Source: Apoda limacodes (lineage: Eukaryota > Arthropoda > Insecta > Lepidoptera > Limacodidae). From it: DNA of 64,000 bases. A program made the position numbers and the translations under genes. The notes under the pieces were generated by a model, which was given only the letters and a program-made list of their open reading frames with translations, did no database searches and was not told the origin of the DNA. This document shows positions 1-12,153 of the stretch, piece by piece; position 1 is the first letter of the stretch, and the number at the start of each line of letters is the position of its first letter. The stretch spans positions 21,103,901-21,167,900 of the forward strand of contig OX291549.1 of assembly GCA_946406115.1 (NCBI GenBank). The letters are read 5' to 3'.

Positions 1-7
1 TATTTCC

Positions 8-87
8 AAAAATCTGTTCTGAATTACAGTTTATAACACACTTCACTGGCATGACAACCTTCAAACTGTAATTCAGATCAGATTTTT
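8..87. repeat. Large hairpin, 25-bp arms
   Basis: The arms 8-32 and 63-87 are inverted copies matching at 24 of 25 positions, with a 30-base loop. The right arm begins a dispersed repeat (60-155) that recurs at 52730-52840 without the left arm. Confidence 0.75.
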
Positions 88-155
88 GAAAAAATATTTT
101 TACCTGAATTTTAGTGCATCTTTTTTAAGGCCGGTAGTTTTTTGTTTGTTAAAAT
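60..155 (+). repeat. Dispersed repeat, copy 1 (CAAACTGTAATTCAG type)
   Basis: CTTCAAACTGTAATTCAG, then AGATTTTTG, TTTAGTGCATCTTTTT and GTTTAAAA-like blocks recur in the same order at 52730-52840. The family is not recognised. Confidence 0.6.
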
Positions 156-850
156 TCTTTATACTAGCTAGCTATTCCCGCGGTTCACTTGCTGATAAGG
201 TTTGTAACGTACAATGATGTAACCTAGCTAGAACCATCTACATCAAGAGGATAACTACAGAAAAAAAAAATAGAATGTAACCGAGTTCACCAAGAACACC
301 AGCTTTGCATTCGCATAGTTTGTGTGGACCCTATGCGAATAAATACTAGTTTGTCACGTAATAATTGTAGATTAATAGTTGTAGTACCTATATACAATTA
401 AAAGAGATTAAATATTTTTGGAATCCCTTTTTGTCAACAACTATGTAGGTACCTACTCTTAGTAACAAATTTCAAGATGCTAGATCAGTGGGATCTATAC
501 TATTGATTTGGATCAGTGATTTCGAGACTATTATTTTTATTTATTAATCAAAAGTCCGTTATACACATGGAATCAGAATCAGCTAGTTATGATTTCGAAC
601 TACTAAATCTACTTCCCACTAAATTTTTGTGGTCAATTGTGAGTGAGTTTATCAATTAATTAATTCATTAATGAGTTACAGAGAATACATTACTTTATGT
701 TTACCTTGTGTTCATTAACAAGAACCTAGAATTCATTAAATGTGTGATTTTTGAACATCCTTATAATTTTTTATTGCATTCAGGTAGAATTATAATTATT
801 GATTTTAGTAGCTACTAAAAAGTTATCTCAATATTGTTTTTTGTTATTAA
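155..850. other. No gene seen
   Basis: AT-rich, stops in all frames; no repeat unit recognised. Confidence 0.6.
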
Positions 851-852
851 TG

Positions 853-1400
853 ACTAGCTTTTGCCCGCGTTATTGGCGTGGTATTCTTACGGGAACTCCT
901 TGATTATACTTAAGAAGTTTGTTATAGCAAGCTATTTAGCTGCAGCTGTGGTTCGTTCGTGGAATTTGGTTATAGTTACTCTCGCGGGAACTTTTAAATT
1001 TTCCGAGATAAAAAGTAGCCGTTGTCCTTCTCCGTATCTTCAACTATCTCTGTGCAAAATTTCAGTACAATTGGATGCTCCGTTGCAGCAGGAATAAGTA
1101 ACAAACGTCATAGTTATTCCCGTGGGAACTTTTGAATTTTCCGGGATGAAAAATAACTTACGTACTATTTCTGTCTTAATCTATATTTGTGCCAAGTTTC
1201 ATTCCGATCCATCTTGTGGTTGAAGCGTGATTGAGTAACAAATACCCAAAAATCCTTTGTATTAACGATATTAATGGGATAGTTAGTAATTAATGAATTT
1301 TGCCCGCGGCTCCACCCGCCCTAAGTTTGGTTATCGGCGTGGGAATTTTACGTCAAATCCTTAATTATACTAATGAAGTTTGCTATAGCTATCAAATCAA
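853..1400 (+). repeat. Dispersed 'GCCCGCG' repeat, two or more joined copies
   Basis: ACTAGCTTTTGCCCGCG opens the block; then come GTGGAATTTGGTTATAG, TTTTCCGRGATAAAAAGTAG and ATTTCAGTACAATTGGATG. A second partial copy starts near 1296 (TTTTGCCCGCGGCTCCACCC). This degenerate repeat is common in Lepidoptera and probably derives from LINE 3' ends. The short open frame at 861-1097 lies wholly in it and is not a gene. Confidence 0.65.
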
Positions 1401-1600
1401 ATCCTAAACATTAATAGAGCTAAGAAATTCTAGCGTCAAATTTAATCCTATCAATTTAAAGACCTCTCTAATGACTATCCACAAAACAATTAATTTAGTA
1501 CTAAAAAAATATGATAAATTTTCTAACACTGTATTCATAATGGTAATAGGCGACACTTTTGTTGAAAATTCGTCGAAGAAACTTATTTCCTTTAACTAGC

Positions 1601-1630
1601 GTCGTAAAGTGTCTTGATTTGGCAACTAAT
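1601..1630 (+). repeat. 30-bp direct repeat, left copy
   Basis: GTCGTAAAGTGTCTTGATTT...GGCAACTAAT recurs at 2653-2682 with one mismatch. The repeats bracket about 1 kb that contains the first copy of the CGAGTTTGT/ATGTTTTTCATCACA repeat. Confidence 0.65.
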
Positions 1631-1825
1631 GGAATCATTGTTTAAACGACGTCAGCATTACTCTGAGAATCGGTTAACGACATTGACAAATGTTTTAACA
1701 ACAAAGCACAAAATCTGGAACTTGGAAGTGTGATTGATTTCTTACCTGTTCGTAATGGAAGTTAAGCTGTTTAAATTAACTGCTACACAATAATAGTTAA
1801 TTGTGTGTTAAGAAAATTACTAACG

Positions 1826-2070
1826 AAAGGTCGAGTTTGTTATTTCTGTACCGCCCGTGTTACACAGAATGTTTTTCATCACATTTGCGAGTAATTAAAT
1901 TAAAATATAAAGTGAAAAAATATATAAACTCACCAAAACACAATTGAAATGGCGGGAATAGAAATATAGACAACACTATCGCTTACCTATGAATCAAAAA
2001 GTTTTGGCTAATGTTAATACTTGTCATTGTCCGCTTGGCGCGTAGATAATATCTTGAACCACAGAAAACA
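1826..2070 (+). repeat. Three-copy interspersed repeat, copy 1
   Basis: Shared landmarks with 53720-54015 and 54591-54725 are ATGTTTTTCATCACATTTGC, GAGTAAWTAAATTAAAA, AAGTGAAAAAATA and CACAATTGAAATGGCGGG. No ORF, no inverted ends recognised. Confidence 0.65.
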
Positions 2071-3360
2071 CAAACACACATACATTTTGCCCCCGACGTG
2101 ACTGACGTGAGACCCGAGCACTCCAGACTGACTAAGCTACTTCATACAAAAACGCGTGATCCGCTCGATACTAACAATACAAAAACAAATAACTTGAAAG
2201 AGTGTGCGTGTTCTGTGCGATCGGTAACAGGATGGTAACAGGTATGTGATCAACCCTTAAGAAAATATATGTGTTTCACGGTTTTATTCCCCATAAGGAG
2301 GTATTCAGTCGCTGGAATTTTTACCAACCACTTAAGTCGTACGTGACAGGGGATGAGCCCGTCGCCGCAACACTGCTTCTGACAGCTATGTATATATGTA
2401 ATGGTGGCTTTATATATGTCCCGTGAATTACCAACTTTAAAGCAATAAGTAGTAAAATTAAAGACCAGGGACAGAATAATTTATCCCCTTTACCAGTTTT
2501 GGACAAACTATAAAATGTAAGTCTACATTGGACAGGAAGATTGAAGAACAATTTTCATTTTGTATTGTTTACAATATATTTTTAAGGGCAAGTCATATAT
2601 GGCCAATTTTTGTTTGAAAATTTTGCAAAAGAAGTCATTCCCTGTGATCAGAGTCGTAAAATGTCTTGATTTGGCAACTAATAGGTACAACATATGCAAA
2701 TAACCTAACCAGTACTAAAAATGGCCATACTACACGTGGAACTATTATCTTTACTGTGACATGGACATAATTTTTTAAGTCATCATTGACTCCATGATGG
2801 AATAGATAGAAAAAAGTAATTTGTTCCTGGAATAAAGGGAACAGCGATGCGTAGGCGAAGGGTCTACAAAAAACCTGACCCTCTTTGTGTACAGACGTCT
2901 TACCTGTCGAGTTGTATAAAAAGTTACCATCCCATAGATAGAGCGTCAAATCGGCAGATAGAGAACAGATGTGTAAAGAAATTTGTAAATTCCCATTAAA
3001 AGAAACTACAAGCTGTAGTGATTTATTGGTATCTCATTCTTTAGAAATAGTAGTAAAATTTGTGAGAACCCTCTGAAGTGAACATCTAAGTTTCGCATTC
3101 ATTTTTGTATTCAATTTCCTGGATTCCCTGATGGATGTGTGTATGTATACGTATACTTGTACACCTGATTCAGAAAAGGTAAACATTGTAATAAAACCTC
3201 GTTCATTCTCGAAAGTAAATGGCATGTAGGTAATTTTACTTATCCGTATTTGCCTTCAGTTCTGTGTGAACCTATAGTCCTACAAAAGTCCTACATTGTG
3301 CGAACGGAGGCCGGCCATGTCCCTGCAATAGGATGGGATAGTAAAAATTATAGCCTGCTA
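2070..3360. other. No gene seen
   Basis: Only the 30-bp direct repeat at 2653-2682 is notable. Open frames at 2321-2551, 2635-2949 and 3034-3225 (minus) lack any recognisable domain and look like chance. Confidence 0.55.
2653..2682 (+). repeat. 30-bp direct repeat, right copy
   Basis: It matches 1601-1630 at 29 of 30 positions. Confidence 0.65.
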
Positions 3361-4010
3361 GTTGTTACCAACGGCTCCGCCGGCGCTAGATTGGTGTAGG
3401 ATTTTTACGACCACTTCCAGATTATAGTAAGAAGATTGCAATAGTAAGCTCTACCTGTAGCTATAGTTCATGCACATGAAATTCACTATCGCATTTATAC
3501 CCACCCTCAATTCGGTTATCGCTGTAGGATTCAACGGCAACTGCTCAATTATAGAAAGAAAAGACTCACACTTGACGTTTCAAATAGCCTATGTCCTTTC
3601 CCGGGACTTAAACTATCTCCATGCCAAATTTCATCTTAATCGGTACAGCAGTTTAAGCATGAAGAGGTTACAGACAGGCAGACAGACGTAGTTACTTTCA
3701 CACTTATAATATTCACTAGCTTTTACCAGCAGCTCCACCCGCCTTGAATTTGATTATCGGCGTAGGATTCTTACAACTAAAGAAGTTTGATATAGCAAGC
3801 TTTATAGCTGCAACTGTGGATCGTTCGTGGAATTCGGTTATAGTTACTCCTCTGAAATCTTTAAATTCTCCGGGATAAAAAGTAGCCTTTGTCCTTCTCC
3901 GTAGCTTCTCTCCGTAGCTTCAACTATCTCTTCGCAAACTTTCAGTTCAATTGGATGCTCCGTTGCGGCAAGATTGAGTAACAAACTTTTGCTATAGCAA
4001 GCTATAGTTC
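3361..4010 (+). repeat. Run of dispersed 'GCCCGCGG'-type repeats
   Basis: Three pieces follow one another: a short piece at 3361-3460; a second type at 3461-3712 with CGGTTATCGCTGTAGGATTC, TCCATGCCAAATTTCATC and GACAGGCAGACAGACG; and a first-type copy at 3713-4010 with TTTAAATTCTCCGGGATAAA. The ORF at 3470-3691 is repeat-derived. Confidence 0.65.
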
Positions 4011-6222
4011 GTTAGGGCTCTGTACCTTCTGATATTTAACTGCAAATTATCATTGATATTATAAAGAACCTTATATGTATGGATTAAAGAGCCAAGACTT
4101 ATTTTTAGACTTAGAACCGCATCGAAATCGACTCAGCAGTTGTCATATAAATGATTAAACAATCTGTGCCCACTATGTATATAGGTATTTATCTCTTTAA
4201 CAGTTTTGTTATAATACAAGGTTATTCTCGCTATTTCTTCCGCATGCACTTTTGAAAAAAAAGGGTTTTAATAGTTTTACCTACACAAATATTATAATCC
4301 TCAAACAAATTTGTTATCATCTATTTTGCCGTTTGGGATGATCATTATGAAAAAGGTAAAACTCATCAATCTTTATTTTTAACCTAAAGTCCAAATACAA
4401 ATTTTTACGCATTTAACTTTAAAAATAACGAATTTAAATACTTTCTTTCAACCCCCATTTTATTTCTTTAGGGAAGAAATTTGGCAAAATCTTTCTTAAT
4501 CCTAAGTTTAACTGAATCCTTGAAAAATCCAATTCATAAGACCCATGTATAGGTTGTTTGAGTTTGTGCGTACGTTGATATATCAATCAGTTTACTTTTA
4601 TATATAAGATAGAAGATTAACTGTTTCCCGCGGTTTCGCCAGAGTCACATAGCAACAACAAACATACATACAATATTTTATGATAATACTTGTTTTGCCC
4701 ACCATATGATATGACATGCCATTGTCTTAATGGCGAATAACCCGCAAGAGACCTTAACAAACGTGATACTTTGTACGTGTATGAAGTCTCATTAGACCAC
4801 GATGGGTAACAATACGATCGCCAACAATAGGACAACATAGGAGCATTATTATTTGAGTCACGTTTAGTAAGAAGTAGTGACATTATTTTTATTTACTTAT
4901 CTATCTCTAGGAAGGAATCTTTCGTTTATTAATCGATGGCGCTAACCTAACAGAAGGTTATCTTATTTCCATTTATTTAATTCTTTTTCTTCGCAATGGA
5001 GCAAATAATTGTGGCGCAGAAATAGCATAAAGGACGGAGAAGGACGAAGAACTAAATACTTTTATCATTGGCGTCTAGTATGAAAAAAAAAAAATTGTAA
5101 CTGAAAAGAGTAAAACCGGCTTAGTGCGAGTCAGGCTCGTGCCTCGCCTTGGTGCAAAAGTCCGACTCGCACTTGGCCGCTTTTTGAAGAAAAATCTATG
5201 AAAACTAGTATTTGGAATTAAGCTTGAAAATAGCCTATTCTATTGTTTTTTGAAAGATAATACCCTAGAGGGTATAGAATATTCGATATTTTGTAAATGA
5301 ACAATACTCTTAAACGTGGGTAATAGAAATGGCACATCACTTAATTTGACAACATAACACATAAAAGTATAGATATACTACAGGCATATGTAACGATACT
5401 ATCAGCATGAATGTATGTAACACGTGAAATTTCAATTAATATTACGCCCAAGGTTTTTTTAAAACAACTAGTACTTTTAAGAGTGTCGACAACTTTTACC
5501 ATAACTTTCACAACGCATAATATGTGTCAATAAGTAAGCGTTGATTTTGATCAAGGTTTATTTTTTCACCTTGGGAATAATAAATAAATTCAGCGCAATA
5601 TCAATATTTCATAATGATGTAAGTATACGACACAATTTTATATTCTAAATGAATTTGATAAATTAAGGCCAAAATATATTAAGTTGAACACTAAATACGA
5701 AACTACGTCACATAAACGACGATATTTCATAGACTAGTAAACAATGGAACAAAAAGTACATAGAGATATGAGTTGTTTAGGAAGTAGGTACTGTCGTCTA
5801 TGTGTCTATTTATTTTTGCTCGTCAGTGTTACCCACTAATATACATCATTATACTCAATTATACTACTTCTAAAGTACCTAATTATATATAATATAACTT
5901 TTTCGAACAATAGTCTTTGGTATGTACTTAATATGCATAGGTATAAAAACTGTATTTTGAGTAATATCTAAGTACCGTAAGTACAATTCATATTATATAT
6001 TAGACCCGCTTAGCCCACTGTGTGTCCCGGTGATCTCGTCACACTATTTAATAAAGGACCCCGATATGGTTCTTTTCTAGGTGGAAGAAACTTAAAAACG
6101 TAAGTCGAACTGAATTTTGTAAAATAATACCAACCATGGATTTGAAAACTTAAAAAAAATTTGGTGTATACCTAAATATTTTAAGAACTCAACCCGCAAT
6201 AGTGTTGTAACACTAAATTTCC
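4010..6222. other. No gene seen
   Basis: AT-rich sequence apart from the folded-back repeat at 5118-5185. The 88-codon minus frame at 4617-4883 begins in a 'CCCGCGGTTTCGCC' repeat start and is not supported. Confidence 0.55.
5118..5185. repeat. Folded-back piece of the AGTGCGAGTC repeat
   Basis: AGTGCGAGTC (5123-5132) is inverted at 5164-5173. The sequence type (CGGCTTAGTGCGAGTC...GACTCGCACTTGGCCG) is the start of a dispersed repeat also seen at 15063-15145 and 24540-24640. Confidence 0.55.
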
Positions 6223-6226
6223 TTAA

Positions 6227-6455
6227 GGGCCATCTTACAGCCCACTTGCGCCGCCATCAGATATCCTCAATTTTCCCTTCGTAAAAACCGAATTATAACT
6301 TATTATCAGAAGGTTCTAAATAAAATCTGTGAGTTGTATTTGGTATTTCTGCTAAAAGTGGCCGTTTTTTATATTTCCAACATTTAGATTTTCGTTTTCT
6401 ACGAAAGAAAATTGAGGATATCTAATAGCGGCACTAGTTAGCTGCTATATGGCCC
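6227..6455. mobile_element. TTAA-flanked MITE, copy 1
   Basis: TTAA flanks both ends (6223-6226, 6456-6459). The inverted termini of about 50 bp start GGGCCAT and include GCAGCT/GCCGC and AGATATCCTCAATTTTC blocks. A 229-bp element with no ORF. TTAA duplication points to the piggyBac superfamily. It shares its ends with 34885-35107 and 13435-13558. Confidence 0.82.
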
Positions 6456-6459
6456 TTAA

Positions 6460-7960
6460 ATTAAAAACAGAATAGAAGGATTTTTGGTGGTGATCACACT
6501 ATCGTTGTGAATAATTACGGGAATATTGAGGTGGTGTGATTTATGAACCGGAGCAATATAGGCAATTCCACCCAATTCAATTATTAATGTTGATGAAATG
6601 ATGTGTGATATGAGGCATAAATAATTCTTTCTTACTTCCTGTTCCGATGTACAGATAATGTAGGTTTGTTGTTTATACAACGAAGACTCGATGCACTGTG
6701 CAAAGTTGAAGGTTGACAAGGGTAGAAAACTTACCAACGAAGATACTAAAGGTACCAATGTGTCGCAGCTATTTGGTGAAAGTCGGTACTTTGTGAATAG
6801 TCTACGGTTACATTTGGCATCCACATTACCCAGACGTAAAATTTGCAATAAAATCATCGCATTACCTATAAACTTTACAATGACATTTTGATTTCTGTTT
6901 GCAGAATTTATGCTTTATACAGTTCAAAGGCTTATATTGATAGTAGAATACCTCGTGTTTCATTAAAGTTACGAGACTACTTGGCAGAGTATTATTTTAT
7001 TGTAACATAAACATAGGTACACACAGTCAATGTACATACACGTTTTATAAAAAGATAACGGTAGGTCGTCACACGCTAAAAGATAGCTATAATCACAAGT
7101 TGGAATCCTTTGCAAATGTTCAGTAAAAAGTAATAAATTAAGCATAATAATGATAAAAATACACATAATCACTTATTAAAATGTCAAAATACGAGCATCA
7201 CTTTATAAATTATCATTTTTTCATTTCAAAACCACATATCAGACAAGTGTCAAACATTTTTTTTTTTATGTTCGACGCGACTTTAGGAATTTTGAAAAGT
7301 GGTCAATTAAACGAAGAATCTGTGACATATTAATATACGCTACATACGCGGGTGCTTACATCTGGTTTACGGAAGTGAAAACAGACGATGATAATAATCA
7401 CTGACTTCCTTTACACATTTTGGCGATTATAGCTATGAGTTAGTGGCGGAGCGGCGGTGCCAACTCCATAGGGTCTGAGGGTGCTCAAGCCTACCCAATG
7501 ATAGTGTCCAGGGCGTTGAGTCCCCTCAATATTTTAAGGCGTTACTTTGATTATTAGAGACTCGCCCCTATATCTGAAAAATCATATCATCGTGTAAAAA
7601 TTTAAAACCCGATACAAAGTCACAGTATAAGTAATAGCATTTCATGCTTCTGTGTACGTATAGTGTATAATAAACCCCTATCTACAGTTAGTGTATCAAA
7701 TGTAATGAATATTTCACAAAATAGCTAATTATTTGTCGGATACATTACAATTTTCCGGTTATATTCGTACATTATGCCAGAGATCTGCGAGATCGCATGT
7801 GATATTATGATAACTATTCAATATCAGATCATAATTAAGATAGCATGATCGGATGTGCTGAACAAAGGTAAAAAATAATGTAGGAACGGCGGAATAATTT
7901 AATTTTTTACAATTTCAGTGACCGACCATAAAGTAACCTATAGATAGATCATGTAGACTA
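6460..7960. other. No gene seen
   Basis: The 133-codon minus frame (6456-6857) and an overlapping plus frame have no domain, no splice context and AT-driven composition. A GC-richer stretch near 7440-7560 is unclassified. Confidence 0.5.
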
Positions 7961-8212
7961 GCTTTTTCCGCGGCTCTTTTGGCGTAGCATTAAACAGGTA
8001 TCTTTCAGGATACTACGATAGAGGATTATCTTTAAAACTAATGCAACAAGTCCATGGTTTTACACCTTTAAAAATATCGGAAATTCCACACAGACTTTGC
8101 TTTCCGAAGTCTAAATTTCAATTTTCTGAACGGTTTCTAAGGGTTTGAACTGTGCCTTGATTTGTTAGTCAGTCAGTCAGTCAATCAGTTTCCTTTTTAA
8201 TATATTAGGGGC
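7961..8212 (+). repeat. Dispersed repeat with GTCA microsatellite
   Basis: ACTAGCTTTTTCCGCGGCTC starts the block and an (AGTC)n run at 8165-8188 is near its end, followed by TTTAATATATTAG. It is a repeat-type remnant without coding signal. Confidence 0.5.
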
Positions 8213-8464
8213 TGTAGTATTTATTACTTCACAATAAGTCATTATTACCCTTGTTTCATTCCTAAAACTGAAAATACAAGTAAACATAAATTATGCCATT
8301 AATTAATTAATTTTATTTTATTTATTTTTGATCATTTTAACGACTCAATAAGTAAATACTACCAAGTTTTGTAATATTTCCACTGTCCTAAATCGGTACT
8401 CAGTACAACTATTATCTACACAGTAAAATTACTAGAAGTGACCGACGATGTTACATGTTACATG

Positions 8465-8690
8465 TTACATCACCCCCACGTTGCAGCCGCAGCGCGTCCT
8501 ACCAGAACGGTTGCAACATGCCAAAGCCACCCATCCTTGAAACTACCACATTGCGGATCTTCCTGGACAATTAACTATACCTCATACGGTTCACTATGAC
8601 CATTGCAGCGACCGTCGAACGCTACGTAACCTTATTCGAGGCCCACGTTCCAGCTGATACCTCGACGTGGTCGGTGTTGCAATATTTATT
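8465..8690. other. GC-rich patch of unknown nature
   Basis: About 225 bp stand out as GC-richer than the flanks, just after a TTACATG triplet repeat (8449-8469). Frames stay open for only 35-45 codons on either strand. I recognise no protein; it could be a decayed transposon or an exon fragment. Confidence 0.3.
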
Positions 8691-8934
8691 TCTAGAAAAT
8701 TAGTATTAGATTACTTTTAAAGTTGGTGGTTAATAATATGGGACATATGTAAAGCCATTTAAGCTCACTCTTTTCTTCTACCAATCTTTCTTCCTTTCAT
8801 CAATTTCTTTTGGTTTTGGTGAAGCCTGCAACGTCAGATGTTACTTCTGTCCTTTATGACCTGGAGTCGAGGAAACCAGAAAATCTTACTTTTGTCAGGT
8901 AGTGGCCAATTGTTGTTTTTAGGACTGTCAAAGA

Positions 8935-9030
8935 CATTCGCCATGACCCTTATCTTATGACTCTTATCTTATGTTTCTTATCTAATGACCCTTATCTTAT
9001 GACACCGTCTTAGGACACTTATCTTCTTAT
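8935..9030 (+). repeat. Degenerate tandem repeat, CTTATCTTATGAC units
   Basis: Five or six imperfect 14-15 bp units of the form CTTATCTTATGACC run through this block. Confidence 0.6.
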
Positions 9031-9242
9031 CGAGCAACAGCCAGAACTAACAGTTTAATTTGTTGTTCAATTTAAATAGTCCAGCCAGTTATTTTAAATT
9101 TTTTTAGTAAATATCAGAACTATTTTATTGAATTTGGCAAATTTTTTTTTTTTTGGTAATCAAAATATTTGCGGCAAAACATAAAAATAACATCCGTTTT
9201 ACTATTGTATTTTGGACAAAAACTGTTCAGTTATTTTTTTTG

Positions 9243-9500
9243 TTTTACAGGACCATTATCTATAAAAACGGCAAAAAAACACGTTTGTTGTATGGGAGCC
9301 CCCTTAAATATTGTTTTTATTCTATATTTTAGGATTTGTTATTATAACGGCAACAGTAATATATCATCTGTGACAAAATTTCAACTGTCTAACTATCACG
9401 CTTCATGAGATACGTGACAAACGGACAGACGGTCGGACAGCAAAGTCTTAGTAATAGGGTCCCGTTTTTACCCTTCGGATACGGAACCCTTAAAACAACA
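9243..9500 (+). repeat. Dispersed repeat, right part (ACACGTTTGTTGTATGGGAG type)
   Basis: It contains CACGTTTGTTGTATGGGAGC, ATCTGTGACAAAATTTCAAC and GTAATAGGGTCCCGTTTTTA, landmarks of a very common lepidopteran repeat. The left part of the family is at 24540-24640. ORFs at 9169-9408 and 9405-9605 are repeat-derived. Confidence 0.65.
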
Positions 9501-9723
9501 ATTTCGGAATATATCAAGATCATTTTAAACCAGTTAACGTTATTTTTATTAAACAGTTTTAAAATACTAGTTTGTTGCGTAACACACCTCTATTGCTTCG
9601 AATAAATTTTGATGTCGTTAGCCCATTGACATTGCTAGCAGCATTGTGGGTACACGAAAGTACTCGAAATCATTTGGGTAAAATTTCTAAAACAAATAAT
9701 CAATAAAAAAACAGAAAACTTAG

Positions 9724-9763
9724 AGAACATCAAGAAGTTAGAACATCAAGAAGTTAGAACATC
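9724..9763 (+). repeat. 16-17 bp tandem repeat, 2.5 copies
   Basis: AGAACATCAAGAAGTT is repeated directly. Confidence 0.7.
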
Positions 9764-10228
9764 GATATGAATTAAAATGATCTGCGATCTGCTTGTTTCT
9801 TCGTATATAACATATTCACATATTTTGCTTGAGTTTGTTTTGATTTGGTTTCTTAATTCTTCCGCATTTCTTTTTGTGTTTTCACCCACATGACACAACA
9901 CTGAAGTTATACAATATGTCTGCTTTGAACCCATCCGACCACCACCACTACGTATTTGAATTGTATTTGACGTTTTGCGATTATAGTCGATGAACTCTTT
10001 TCAACGGGCTAATAGCCTTTTATATAATATCCAGACAACATTATAAAAATTACATAAAACAGTATCCTATTGCTTAGCAATTCTCAATATTATTTACTAT
10101 TCCCTGTTGTTACCTACATATGCCAATGTTACCTTAATTATCACACTTTCAATACTTACTTCCACTTAATTTGGTTTATAAGTCACAAAATCAATGAAAA
10201 TAATTCATAGCAAAAATGCAATCAAAAG

Positions 10229-10290
10229 ATTAACCTCGAGACAGGACTTGAGTGCTCTACCAATTGAGCCATCTAACTAGGTAACATCTT
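10229..10290 (-). mobile_element. tRNA-derived SINE head
   Basis: The reverse complement has a box-A-like TGGCTCAATTGGTAGAGCAC, but the anticodon arm and box B are degenerate. It is a truncated tRNA-like SINE, not a functional tRNA. Confidence 0.55.
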
Positions 10291-11275
10291 TGCTCTGGAA
10301 ATACGCTCGTTATAAACGTCATTAACAACTTCTTAGTGACATAAAGTCATAGGCATCAATATTATACATACACAAATATTCATAGACTTAGGAAATACTT
10401 TATAAATATACATAGACATAATCTTTCTTCATTTGAGACTCCCTGAAGGTTAGAGTCTTCGAAAAAAATATATTATAAATGCCTTCTGCTACATCATTTA
10501 TAATTTTGTAATAATTTTGTAAAAGATTTTGTTTATATGAAAGATTTATATACTAGGACTTTTTAATTTACTATACTAAGAAAGCAATTAAAACAGTATT
10601 AAATTAAATTTCGATATTAGGAAAAAGAAACAAAAATTACACATGGATAAATTTCCTAATTTTAAACGAACACGGCTTTTTTTATAAATGTTGTTTTATT
10701 TTTATGTTAATAAGCTATTTACAGCTATATATCTTATTTCTTAAGTAGGTATTGCTGGGTAATTTGAAAATAAGCTTTGTTTTTTATAGATATTAAAAAC
10801 AAAATCCATTCAAAATCATTATTATTAATTATGTAGACTAGAATATTCTAAAAATAGACAAATCTAGCAGTCTCTAATTAATTTTGGTGGCAGTAACGAC
10901 AGTAACTTTGTACCTACATAGCTTTTACTTTTAATCTTAACTTAAGTTGTATATAACTGTTTTAGTGAAACGCTTCTCCACATTTTGTTTCATAATTTCA
11001 ACCAACGTTTTCCTTCAAAACGGACAGAACTGTATTGTTCCGGACCCTGGATTGCAGTGTTCCCACTTTTAGGGATTTGCCCTATTTTATGTACGATCTA
11101 GGACTTCTTTTTTATTACGATATAGAGATACAAGGAAATTTGAAGATACTTACGGTGGTAACACTGTTTACTCTATGGTACTACCGGTTTATTCCCCAAA
11201 CTACTTGCCATATAAACCGTCAAATTTAAGTTTTATCTTAAGAATAGTGCTATTTATTAGAAATTAACTAACTTT
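10290..11275. other. No gene seen
   Basis: AT-rich; nothing recognised. Confidence 0.6.
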
Positions 11276-11512
11276 TCTATTCTGATCTGTTGTGTTCTGT
11301 TCTGATCTATTCTGTTCTATTAAATTTTATTCTGTTCTAAGCTGTTCTATTCTGTTCTATTCTGTGCTATTCTGTTCTAGTTTGTTCTATTCTGTTCTAT
11401 TCTATTCTGTTCTTTTCTGTTCTATTTTGTTCTATTCTGTTCTTTTCTGTTCTATTCTATTCTGTTCTGTTATATTCTGTTCTATTCTATTTTATTCTTA
11501 TACTATTTTCTT
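11276..11512 (+). repeat. Pentanucleotide microsatellite (TTCTR)n
   Basis: About 45 units of TTCTG/TTCTA with scattered point changes. The open frame across it (11292-11603) is a by-product of the repeat. Confidence 0.95.
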
Positions 11513-11684
11513 AAGGTCTTTTAATTTTGAAGTCATTTCAACAATAATTGTTTCTCAAAACATCAAACAACAATACCAAAGCAGAAGACAACAAGTGCAT
11601 TAAACCCAGGCAGGCAGGAGACCCGGCTGAAGAGTTGCAGTTGCAAAGCATGTTATGCGTAGCGACATTAGCCTGACTACACAG

Positions 11685-11960
11685 TCGGTGGTGGCCTAGG
11701 GGTTTCGATGTCTCCTTGTGTCCTGAGTGGCGGAGGTTTTAAACCCGGGGTGTACCAATAAGTCTTTTTTTTAACTTCTCAGGTACATTGATTATTCACA
11801 CCACTGGCTTTTGATGAAGGAAAACATCTGAGGAAACCTGCATACGTAAAAAAAAGAAGTGTGTGAGGGCCACAATTCGCACTAGACCAGCGAGTTGTCA
11901 TAGTAGCCCAAATCACCCTGAGTGTGTGTCAGCTGAGAGGAAAGTGCACTAAATAAAAAA
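11685..11960 (+). mobile_element. SINE-like repeat (GGTGGCCTAGGGGTTT type), copy 1
   Basis: Landmarks are CGGTGGTGGCCTAGGGG, TTTAAACCCGGGGTG (box-B-like), CACACCACTGGCTTTTGATG, AACATCTGAGGAAACCTGCA and a CAGCTGAGAGG tail. It is shared with 46105-46385 and, inverted, with 13905-14170. Confidence 0.65.
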
Positions 11961-12095
11961 TGAGAACACGAAAATTAGGTTACTATACTATCTACAATGT
12001 TCACATGGAAAACTGTTGTAAAAACTTGCGAGTAGTTCGTTTCAATATTGGTGCAGAAAGTGCTGCAAAACAAAGATTTAATAGAAATATCTAAT

Positions 12096-12119
12096 ACCTT
12101 TAAACGAGCAATTCTTGTA

Positions 12120-12153
<34 letters not shown>

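Noticed and set aside
6456..6857. 133-codon open frame on the minus strand
   Set aside because: No recognisable domain, an AT-driven composition and a start inside an unrelated repeat edge. It begins just beyond a MITE and has an overlapping frame on the other strand.
10229..10290. Possible tRNA gene on the minus strand
   Set aside because: Box A is good, but the anticodon stem, box B and acceptor stem do not form; it is a SINE head.
11292..11603. 103-codon Ser/Phe/Leu/Tyr-rich frame that resembles a membrane protein
   Set aside because: It is the direct translation of a TTCTG/TTCTA microsatellite, which is open in this frame by its composition.
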